Source of the DNA: Candidatus Omnitrophota bacterium
Lineage (GTDB): Bacteria > Omnitrophota > Gorgyraeia > Zapsychrales > Zapsychraceae
Length of the DNA: 11,300 bases
Reading direction: 5' to 3'
Assembly: GCA_029567025.1 (NCBI GenBank)
Contig: JAKQLT010000131.1
Coordinates: 1-11,300 of the forward strand
A model generated the notes under the pieces. It was not told where the DNA came from. It saw only the letters and a list, made by a program, of their open reading frames with translations, and ran no database searches. Numbering within the stretch: the first letter of the stretch is position 1; every line of letters begins with the position of its first letter. The translations under genes and the position numbers were made by a program. Shown here in pieces: positions 1-5,373 of the stretch.

Positions 1-79
1 TTCCTACGGTTGTCGCTTATCAGGAAGAATTAACTAATGGTATTAGCTAATTCTTCCTGATAAGCGACAACCGTAGGAA
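1..79. repeat. Near-perfect palindrome at the window edge (probable fold-back artefact)
   Basis: Positions 1-32 are the exact reverse complement of 48-79. The inner part continues with CTAAT (34-38) against ATTAG (42-46), leaving one mismatch (33/47) and a 3-base centre (39-41). The right arm is the coding sequence for the glnN C-terminal residues, and the left arm creates the apparent stop codon of that gene. A short imperfect self-complement at the centre followed by a perfect copy is what self-primed fold-back extension (as in multiple-displacement amplification) or an assembly inversion at a contig end would give. A natural hairpin is possible but less likely, because the gene looks truncated exactly here. 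The palindrome may continue beyond base 1. Confidence 0.85.
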
Positions 80-1883
80 TGATCTTTATTTTAGCCATAT
101 CTGCAGAAAGCTTTGCTTCATAATCAATAATCGTTTGATATGTTTCCACATACACTTCATAACGAGACTTTAATTCTTCTTTTGAAAGAACTCCATATTT
201 TTCAAAAAGACCCACGGCCTTAGGGGTATTAAGCTCCTCTAAAGCTTCTGGTGTTGTACGCAAATTAGGAAGCCCGCGTTTTTCCGCTTCCTTGACCCAG
301 CTTTCCGTATAATTATCGCCATTGAAAATGACGCGTTTATGTTTCTTAATAATATCCCGCAGGATTTTTTGAACAGAGGCATTAAAATCCTTTTTAGCTT
401 TTTTATCTGCTTCTAATTGTACGCAGATTTCATCTAATGCCTCAGCGACAATCGTATTAAGAACGATATTAGGGCCCGCTAAACTCATGCTGGAACCAAC
501 CGCGCGAAATTCAAATTTAGCTCCTGTAAACGCGAATGGAGAAGTTCTATTACGATCTGTGGCATCTCGCGGAAGCTTTGGCAACGCATCAACCCCGATT
601 TCCAGAATTCCACCTTTTTTAGAACTTTTGGCTTCGCTTTTTTCAATTTGTTCAATAATATCTGTCAACTGCTCACCCAAGAAAATAGAAATAATCGCCG
701 GTGGAGCTTCATGAGATCCTAAACGGTGATCATTGGCGGCAGAAGCCACCGAAGCGCGAAGAATTCCGGCGTAAGTATCAACTGCTTTAATAACCGCACA
801 AAGTGTAACTAAAAATTTCGCGTTCTCATGCGGATTATCTCCTGGAGAAAGCCAATTTTTTCCATCAGGACCGACAATGGACCAATTATTATGTTTTCCC
901 GAACCATTAACACCCGCGAATGGTTTTTCATGCAAAAGACAGGCCAACCCATGTTTTTCCGCAACCTTTTGCATGACTTCCATACATAACATATTATGAT
1001 CAACCGCCAAATTAAGTGTTTCAAATATTGGCGCGACTTCATATTGAGAAGGTGCAACCTCATTATGACGCGTTTTCACAGGCGCGCCTAATCGCCACAT
1101 CTCACGGTCTAAATCTTCCATAAAACCCATAATACGGCTTTTGATAGCTCCAAAATAATGATCCGCCATTTGTTGATGTTTAGCCGGTTCTTTGCCGAAT
1201 AATGTTCTCCCCGTTTGAATCAAATCAATTCTTTGATTATAAAAATCCCTATCAATCAAAAAATATTCTTGTTCGCCGCCTAAAGTAGCTGAAGCGAATT
1301 TTCCTTTTGTATTAATACCAAAAAGTTCTGCCAAACGACAAACTTGGGTAGACAAAGCTTTCATAGAACGCAAAAGCGGCGTTTTCTTATCAAGCGCTTG
1401 GCCATACCAACCGATAAAATATGTCGGGATACAAAGTGTTGCACTTTTAGGTCCTTCCTTAATAAAAGCTGGACTCGTTGGATCCCATCCGGTATAACCG
1501 CGGGCTTCAAAAGTAGAGCGTAATCCGCCAGAAGGAAAGCTGGAGGCATCGGGTTCACCTTGAATAAGCTCTTTTCCCGAAAACTTTAATATAGCTCCGC
1601 CTTCTCCATCAGGCGAAATAAATGAATCGTGTTTCTCAGCGGTTGTTCCCGTTAACGGCTGAAACCAATGAGTGTAATGCGTGGCTCCTTTAGACATCGC
1701 CCATGTTTTCATAGCATCCGCTACTTCATCCGCGATATCAGGATCTAATGTCCCGCCACTTTTAATAGTTTGGCTTAAAGATTTATAGGCCTTTTCTGAA
1801 AGATAATTTTCCATGACTTTCAGACTAAACACATTTTCACCAAAATAATCTTGAGGTGTTTCTATTTTATTTTTCTCGCTCAT
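30..1883 (-). CDS. glnN: Type III glutamine synthetase (GlnN), 3' end missing
   Basis: ATP-dependent synthesis of glutamine from glutamate and ammonium in the cytoplasm. The type III family is recognised from GGEQEYF (about residues 202-208), KTRHNEVAPSQYEVAP (270-285), HEKPFAGVNGSGKHNN (318-333), NDHRLGSHEAPPAI (384-397) and RTSPFAFTGAKFEFRAVGSS (446-465). These carry the metal, glutamate and nucleotide ligands of the fold. The start is placed at 1883 because AAAGGAG at 1890-1896 lies 6 bases upstream; the in-frame ATG at 1901 would put that site inside the gene. The visible protein is 617 residues, while type III enzymes are usually about 700-730, so roughly 100 C-terminal residues are missing. 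The visible stop (30-32) lies in the palindromic arm at 1-79 and is probably not real. The gene has its own promoter and an ANTAR-type leader, and lies downstream of amtB and PII. Confidence 0.96.
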   Translation of the reverse strand: MSEKNKIETPQDYFGENVFSLKVMENYLSEKAYKSLSQTIKSGGTLDPDIADEVADAMKTWAMSKGATHYTHWFQPLTGTTAEKHDSFISPDGEGGAILKFSGKELIQGEPDASSFPSGGLRSTFEARGYTGWDPTSPAFIKEGPKSATLCIPTYFIGWYGQALDKKTPLLRSMKALSTQVCRLAELFGINTKGKFASATLGGEQEYFLIDRDFYNQRIDLIQTGRTLFGKEPAKHQQMADHYFGAIKSRIMGFMEDLDREMWRLGAPVKTRHNEVAPSQYEVAPIFETLNLAVDHNMLCMEVMQKVAEKHGLACLLHEKPFAGVNGSGKHNNWSIVGPDGKNWLSPGDNPHENAKFLVTLCAVIKAVDTYAGILRASVASAANDHRLGSHEAPPAIISIFLGEQLTDIIEQIEKSEAKSSKKGGILEIGVDALPKLPRDATDRNRTSPFAFTGAKFEFRAVGSSMSLAGPNIVLNTIVAEALDEICVQLEADKKAKKDFNASVQKILRDIIKKHKRVIFNGDNYTESWVKEAEKRGLPNLRTTPEALEELNTPKAVGLFEKYGVLSKEELKSRYEVYVETYQTIIDYEAKLSADMAKIKIIPTVVAYQEELANTIS

Positions 1884-1889
1884 TTTTTT

Positions 1890-1896
1890 CTCCTTT
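1890..1896 (-). promoter_or_regulatory. Ribosome binding site deciding the glnN start
   Basis: AAAGGAG on the minus strand, 6 bases before the ATG at 1883. It would fall within codons 3-5 of the longer reading frame beginning at 1901, so it favours the shorter protein starting MSEKNK. Confidence 0.8.
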
Positions 1897-1920
1897 AACA
1901 TTTTTACTCTATAAAGGCGA

Positions 1921-1967
1921 AAGTCCTTTCCCTAAAAAACATTCTTTGTTTTTTAAAGAAAGGACTT
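1921..1967 (-). terminator. Long attenuator stem in the glnN leader
   Basis: In the minus-strand RNA, AAGUCCUUUC pairs with GAAAGGACUU (10 bp). Two U-G wobbles follow, then UAAAAAAC pairs with GUUUUUUA (8 bp), around the loop AAAGAAU. The 5' arm reuses the GUCCU arm of the second ANTAR hairpin (1961-1976), so the two structures exclude each other. The following tract is only UUUCGCCUUUAU, a poor U-run compared with the two amtB terminators. It may terminate weakly, depend on Rho or pausing, or act on translation: the UCCUUU in its 5' arm could also pair with the AAAGGA of the ribosome site. Confidence 0.7.
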
Positions 1968-2017
1968 CTTTGCCCTTTAATATTTAATTTATTTCTTAAT
2001 GAGGACATCTTTGCCCT
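1961..2017 (-). promoter_or_regulatory. ANTAR-type tandem hexaloop hairpins, glnN leader
   Basis: Two nearly identical hairpins lie in the RNA. The first (2002-2017) has stem AGGGC/GUCCU and loop AAAGAU; the second (1961-1976) has the same stem and loop AAAGAA. Both loops are six bases with A at position 1 and G at position 4, the published recognition signature of ANTAR antiterminators. A 25-base A/U-rich linker separates them. The second hairpin shares its 3' arm with the following attenuator stem (1921-1967), so protein binding would hold off that stem. The likely ligand is the GAF-GAF-ANTAR protein encoded at 4131-5360. The structure is read directly from the sequence; binding is inferred. 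Confidence 0.88.
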
Positions 2018-2033
2018 AAATGCAATTGCTAAA

Positions 2034-2062
2034 AATATACAATGACTCAACATATCTGTCAA
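2034..2062 (-). promoter_or_regulatory. Sigma70-type promoter of glnN
   Basis: A perfect -35 TTGACA (2057-2062), a 17-base spacer and -10 TATATT (2034-2039). The predicted RNA start is near 2027, about 10 bases before the first ANTAR hairpin. It lies in the gap after the PII stop codon, so glnN can be transcribed independently of amtB-PII. No terminator is visible after PII, so read-through from the upstream operon could also reach this leader. Confidence 0.85.
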
Positions 2063-2089
2063 TATCTTATTTTCCATAAACGGTCAAAT

Positions 2090-2431
2090 TTACCCAATGG
2101 CTTTTGATCCTTCTTCACCGGTCCTAATACGAATACAACGCGGCAAATCAAGAACAAAAATCTTTCCATCGCCAATTTTTCCTGTTCGAGCGCCGTCAAT
2201 AATCGCCTTAATCGTAGGCTCCACAAAATCTTCATTAACCGCAATTTCCAAACGAACTTTCTTAATCAAATTAATTTCATGGACAATGCCGCGATACGTT
2301 TCACTGTGTCCTCTCTGCTGACCGCAACCTAAAACATTGGTGACGGTCATTTTATGAACCTCCGCATCAAAAAGCGCTTTTTTAACATCAGGTAATTTAT
2401 GCGGCTGTATCATCGCAATAATTAATTTCAT
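2090..2431 (-). CDS. glnK: PII signal-transduction protein (GlnB/GlnK family)
   Basis: A 113-residue trimeric PII protein that binds ATP/ADP and 2-oxoglutarate and typically plugs the AmtB channel. Recognised by the N-terminal KLIIAMIQPHKL strand, the T-loop region (GQQRGHSETYRG, 37-48), the B-loop TGKIGDGKIFV (83-93) and C-terminal IRIRTGEEG. Tyr46 is present, but the position of the uridylylated Tyr51 is His (GIVHE), and position 49, serine in cyanobacterial PII, is Ile. Neither known T-loop modification can therefore occur at its usual residue; control is more likely through nucleotides and 2-oxoglutarate alone. The start is supported by AAGGAG at 2438-2443, 6 bases upstream. The gene begins 42 bases after the amtB stop with no promoter or terminator between, so the two form an operon. 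The symbol glnK is chosen for the amtB linkage. Confidence 0.96.
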   Translation of the reverse strand: MKLIIAMIQPHKLPDVKKALFDAEVHKMTVTNVLGCGQQRGHSETYRGIVHEINLIKKVRLEIAVNEDFVEPTIKAIIDGARTGKIGDGKIFVLDLPRCIRIRTGEEGSKAIG

Positions 2432-2473
2432 ATAATTCTCCTTTCCTTAATGATAATGTATTTACAAAATTTC

Positions 2474-3802
2474 TTATTGATTAGAAAAAATTTGAAATCC
2501 ATCATAAGCTTCCATGCCATGTTCACTAATATCTAATCCTTGCAGTTCTTCTATTTCTGAAACACGTAATCCCATAATTTTCTTAACAACTGAAAATATC
2601 AAAAAAGCGATTGGAAAAACTACAACCGCGTAAGAAACAACACCTAATAATTGAACCCAAAAAGAATGGGCTGGACTAAATATTCCGACGGCTAAAGTTC
2701 CCCAAATCCCGCAGACCAAATGCACAGATAAAGCACCAACAGGATCGTCTAATTTCAATTTGCTATCAAAAAAGAAAACAGATAGCACAACTAAAATACC
2801 CGCAATAAGTCCAATTAAAATCGTTGCTACAATAGAAATCACATCTGCTCCCGCGGTAATACCCACTAATCCAGCCAAAGAGCCGTTAAGCACCATAGAA
2901 AGATCCGGTTTTTTCTGGATAATTTCAGACATAAAAATAGCGCCTATCATCCCCGCGGCCGCGCCTAACGTCGTTGTCGTAAAAACATAAGAAACGGCCT
3001 GTGGATCAGCCGATAAAACAGAGCCGCCGTTAAAACCAAACCATCCTAACCACAATAAAAAAACACCAATTGTTGCAAGCGGCATACTGTGGCCTGGAAT
3101 CGCCTTAATAGTTCCTTTGACATATTTTCCAAGACGAGGACCTAAAATAATAACACCTGCTAAAGCGCCCCAGCCGCCTACAGAATGAACTAAAGTCGAA
3201 CCGGCAAAATCATAAAAACCTAAATCATTCAGCCATCCGCCGCCCCATTTCCAGCTTCCGACAAAAGGATAAACAAGCCCGACAAAAATTAGAGAGAACA
3301 AAAGAAAACTATGCAACTTAATACGTTCAGCAACAGCGCCAGAAACAATCGTTGCCGCTGTGGCCGCAAACATCCCCTGAAAAATAAAATCTGTCCAATA
3401 GGTATATTTCCCGCCAGCATAATCCAAAAGTCCTGCCGCTCCTAAAGGCGCAGAAAGACCAAAACCGCCAAACCCAAACCATTTGCCTAAAATCCATGCC
3501 TCGCCCGGATACATCAAATTAAATCCTAATAAGGCATAGGTCAAAAGACCAATAGCTACAATAATAAAATTCTTAAAAAGAATATTTACTGTATTTTTAG
3601 CCCGAGTTAATCCAGACTCAACAGTCGCAAAACCTAAATGCATAAGAAAAACTAAGGCCGTAGCTACTAACATCCAAATATTATTGACTGTAAATAAAAC
3701 TTCTTGTGTGGTAACCTCATCGGCTAAAGCATTTCCCATCATCAAAAAACTGATCAATAAAATAAAACCAGTGATGATAGCTTTTCTTCTTTTTCCAAAC
3801 AT
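2474..3802 (-). CDS. amtB: Ammonium channel AmtB
   Basis: Inner-membrane trimeric ammonium channel of the Amt/Rh family, 442 residues. A cleavable signal sequence (about 1-27, ending NALA) precedes about eleven membrane helices. Family landmarks are FQGMFAATAAT (141-151, with the Phe gate), WGGGW (186-190), DFAGSTLVHSVGGWGAL (198-214, first pore His at 206), WFGFNGGS (254-261) and DDPVGALSVHLVCGIWG (352-368, second pore His at 361). The cytosolic tail has the usual GLDISEHGMEAY. AGGAGG at 3808-3813 gives a strong ribosome site. The gene is followed by PII, its normal binding partner. Transcription begins about 245 bases upstream and must pass two ANTAR-type attenuators, so expression is probably set by antitermination. 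Confidence 0.97.
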   Translation of the reverse strand: MFGKRRKAIITGFILLISFLMMGNALADEVTTQEVLFTVNNIWMLVATALVFLMHLGFATVESGLTRAKNTVNILFKNFIIVAIGLLTYALLGFNLMYPGEAWILGKWFGFGGFGLSAPLGAAGLLDYAGGKYTYWTDFIFQGMFAATAATIVSGAVAERIKLHSFLLFSLIFVGLVYPFVGSWKWGGGWLNDLGFYDFAGSTLVHSVGGWGALAGVIILGPRLGKYVKGTIKAIPGHSMPLATIGVFLLWLGWFGFNGGSVLSADPQAVSYVFTTTTLGAAAGMIGAIFMSEIIQKKPDLSMVLNGSLAGLVGITAGADVISIVATILIGLIAGILVVLSVFFFDSKLKLDDPVGALSVHLVCGIWGTLAVGIFSPAHSFWVQLLGVVSYAVVVFPIAFLIFSVVKKIMGLRVSEIEELQGLDISEHGMEAYDGFQIFSNQ

Positions 3803-3836
3803 ATTTTCCTCCTTTTTTGGTTCTATTAATAAAAAA

Positions 3837-3870
3837 CCCGATTCTTCAATTTTTTTATTGAAAAATCGGG
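3837..3870 (-). terminator. Second intrinsic terminator in the amtB leader
   Basis: The RNA arm CCCGAUUUUUCAAU pairs with AUUGAAGAAUCGGG (14 bp, one G-U) around a six-A loop, followed by UUUUUU (3831-3836). It lies only about 30 bases before the amtB ATG. The 5' arm overlaps the 3' side of the ANTAR hairpin at 3865-3883, making the two mutually exclusive. Confidence 0.92.
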
Positions 3871-3903
3871 CATCAATGCCGATCTATAAACGCCTATGTT
3901 TAT
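3865..3903 (-). promoter_or_regulatory. ANTAR-type tandem hexaloop hairpins, amtB leader module 2
   Basis: The first hairpin (3886-3903) has stem AUAAAC/GUUUAU and loop AUAGGC. The second (3865-3883) has stem AUCGGC/GCC-GAU with one bulged C on the 3' side and loop AUUGAU. Both loops are six bases with A1 and G4. Only two bases separate the hairpins. The second one ends inside the 5' arm of the terminator at 3837-3870. The loops differ in sequence from those of module 1 but keep the two diagnostic bases. Confidence 0.85.
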
Positions 3904-3969
3904 TTAAAAAATTTTTAACTGCAACTCCTCGTAAAATTCACTCGGAGTAATTTGGGGACCCCAATTAAA
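3904..3969 (-). other. Spacer between the two amtB attenuators
   Basis: This leader segment holds a compact GGGG/CCCC self-complement (3952-3964, RNA UUGGGGUCCCCAA) and a larger hairpin with ACUCC (3944-3948) pairing with GGAGU (3924-3928). I see no reading frame with a ribosome site here. The structures may insulate the two attenuator modules from each other. No specific function can be assigned. Confidence 0.4.
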
Positions 3970-4003
3970 AAGCCCCTCTAAACATTTCCATTTAGAAGGG
4001 CTT
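3970..4003 (-). terminator. First intrinsic terminator in the amtB leader
   Basis: The RNA arm AAGCCCUUCUAAA pairs with UUUAGAGGGGCUU (13 bp, one G-U) around an 8-base loop, running into a U5 tract (3967-3971). The 5' arm includes the 3' side of the ANTAR hairpin at 3996-4012, so ANTAR binding would prevent its formation. Confidence 0.93.
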
Positions 4004-4038
4004 CCTTGCCTTACATCTTGCAACATTCTTTGCTGCAA
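3996..4038 (-). promoter_or_regulatory. ANTAR-type tandem hairpins, amtB leader module 1
   Basis: The first hairpin (4018-4038) has stem UUGCAGC/GUUGCAA (7 bp, one G-U) and loop AAAGAAU, seven bases rather than six but still A1 and G4. The second (3996-4012) has stem AAGGC/GCC-UU with a bulged C and the six-base loop AAGGAA (A1, G4). A 5-base linker separates them. The second hairpin runs into the 5' arm of the terminator at 3970-4003. The ANTAR gene ends less than 100 bases upstream. Confidence 0.82.
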
Positions 4039-4054
4039 AACTAATGCCGATTGA

Positions 4055-4083
4055 AATATAACTGATGGCTGAGCATTTGTCAA
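4055..4083 (-). promoter_or_regulatory. Sigma70-type promoter of the amtB-PII operon
   Basis: -35 TTGACA (4078-4083), a 17-base spacer and -10 TATATT (4055-4060). Both boxes and the spacing are identical to the glnN promoter at 2034-2062, but the spacer sequences differ. The predicted RNA start is near 4048, about 10 bases before the first ANTAR hairpin. The promoter lies in the gap after the ANTAR gene. Confidence 0.87.
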
Positions 4084-4130
4084 GTTATTTTTTAAAAAAT
4101 ATTTTATATTCCGTCGAGAAAAGATACCTT

Positions 4131-5360
4131 TTAAGAAAGCTCATCCATCAAAATAATCGATTCCGCAATCTCTTTCATCGATTTACAGGAGTCCATACTT
4201 TTTTTATGAATCAATTTATGTGCCGCATCTTCATCTAAACCTTTCATACGCATCAAAATGCCTTTGGCGCGATCAACAAGCTTGCGAACTTCAAGCGCTT
4301 CTTTCGCCTTTAAACTTTCTTCCATCAATTTTGTATTTTCAACTGCAATCGCGGCTTGATTCGCGACCATCTGTAAAATATTAACCTCTTCCTGAGTAAA
4401 AACATGCGGCTTTTTCGTATAAACATTTACAATCCCAATTGATTTATTCTTAACAACCATCGGCACAGACAACATGGATGTTAAATTCTCTTTTATGGCT
4501 AAATCACGATACACATATTTTTTTTCTTCTCTGACATCATAAACGGCCATAGCTTTCTGCGTGCACAATACTTCTCCGCTGATACTCGAATCTATTTTAA
4601 CGCCGGGTTTTTTCTTATAATCTTCACTTAAACTCTGCGTGGCTTTAATAACAAGCTCTTTTCCTTTTTTATCCAAAAGCATAATCGAACAAATTTTCGA
4701 ATTAAGCATTTCCGCCGTCACAACAACAATTAAATTCAATATTTCCTCTAAATACCCTTCGGACGTAATGGACTGACTGACTTTAATCAAACTATCAAAC
4801 TGCATGGCCTTTTTTTTCGTCTCTTGATAAAGCCGCGCATTATCAATTGTCCCACTAATCTGTTTGGCGATTAATCCAATAAGATTGACGGTATTCACAT
4901 TATAATCATGCATATTTTTATGCTGAATATTAATAACACCTATCGGTTTATTCTTTAAAACAATCGGCACAGATAAAAACGCTTCATAACGATCTTCAGG
5001 CAAGACATCAAAATTTTTAAAACGCGAGTCCTGATACGCATTGTTCTTAATCGCAACCGGTTTATTTTGTTGAGCAACCCACCCTGTAATTCCTTCCCCG
5101 ATTTTTAACGTAACCGCTCCCAACTCTTTTTTATGCGGCGTTTTAGAGGCCATCAAAACGAGCTGTTGCTGTGGCTCATCAATCAAATAAATAAAAACAG
5201 AATCCGCCAGCGTAATTTCATTAACAACCAAAACCACTTCTTTAAGAATCAACTCAAGGTCCAATTCAGAATTTGTAATCTCAACGACTTTACGTAAAAT
5301 ATTTAATTCTTGTTCCTGGCCAATGCCGGCTGTTTGAATGTTTTTCTTACTCTTGACCAT
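4131..5360 (-). CDS. GAF-GAF-ANTAR transcription antiterminator
   Basis: A 409-residue cytoplasmic regulator. GAF domain 1 spans about 30-178 (GEGITGWVAQQNKPV, then LSVPIVLKNKPIGVINI). GAF domain 2 spans about 196-345 (SSISGEVLCTQKA, then LSVPMVVKNKSIGIVNVY). A short helix leads to the C-terminal ANTAR RNA-binding domain (352-408: RKLVDRAKGILMRMKGLDED, KSMDSCKSMKEIAESI). ANTAR proteins stabilise tandem hexaloop hairpins and so prevent transcription termination. Matching hairpins precede amtB and glnN immediately downstream. There is no receiver domain, so the signal is probably a small molecule bound by a GAF domain. The start at 5360 is preferred because AGAGGA at 5368-5373 precedes it by 7 bases; the longer frame from 5426 would run back into the thiolase gene. 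The gene starts 11 bases after the thiolase stop, implying co-transcription. Confidence 0.95.
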   Translation of the reverse strand: MVKSKKNIQTAGIGQEQELNILRKVVEITNSELDLELILKEVVLVVNEITLADSVFIYLIDEPQQQLVLMASKTPHKKELGAVTLKIGEGITGWVAQQNKPVAIKNNAYQDSRFKNFDVLPEDRYEAFLSVPIVLKNKPIGVINIQHKNMHDYNVNTVNLIGLIAKQISGTIDNARLYQETKKKAMQFDSLIKVSQSITSEGYLEEILNLIVVVTAEMLNSKICSIMLLDKKGKELVIKATQSLSEDYKKKPGVKIDSSISGEVLCTQKAMAVYDVREEKKYVYRDLAIKENLTSMLSVPMVVKNKSIGIVNVYTKKPHVFTQEEVNILQMVANQAAIAVENTKLMEESLKAKEALEVRKLVDRAKGILMRMKGLDEDAAHKLIHKKSMDSCKSMKEIAESIILMDELS

Positions 5361-5367
5361 TATTGTT

Positions 5368-5373
5368 TCCTCT
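5368..5373 (-). promoter_or_regulatory. Ribosome binding site deciding the ANTAR gene start
   Basis: AGAGGA on the minus strand overlaps the TAG stop of the thiolase gene and sits 7 bases before the ATG at 5360. This suggests translational coupling of the two genes and argues against the 22-residue longer start. Confidence 0.65.

Noticed and set aside
1..79. Palindrome as a natural rho-independent terminator of glnN
   Set aside because: The arms are far longer than a terminator, include coding sequence, have no following U-tract in view, and coincide with premature loss of the protein's C-terminus.
3684..3950. Plus-strand reading frame of 88 codons across the amtB 5' end and leader
   Set aside because: It is the shadow of amtB and its structured leader on the opposite strand, with no ribosome site and low-complexity composition.
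3952..3964. GGGG/CCCC palindrome as an operator or anti-antiterminator for the first amtB terminator
   Set aside because: It is transcribed after the terminator's U-tract, so it cannot stop that terminator from forming, and no known operator matches.
1902..4130. Glutamine riboswitch (glnA RNA) or sigma54/NtrC control in the nitrogen leaders
   Set aside because: I do not see the conserved glnA RNA core or a GG-N10-GC element, whereas tandem A1/G4 hairpins and perfect sigma70 boxes are clearly present.
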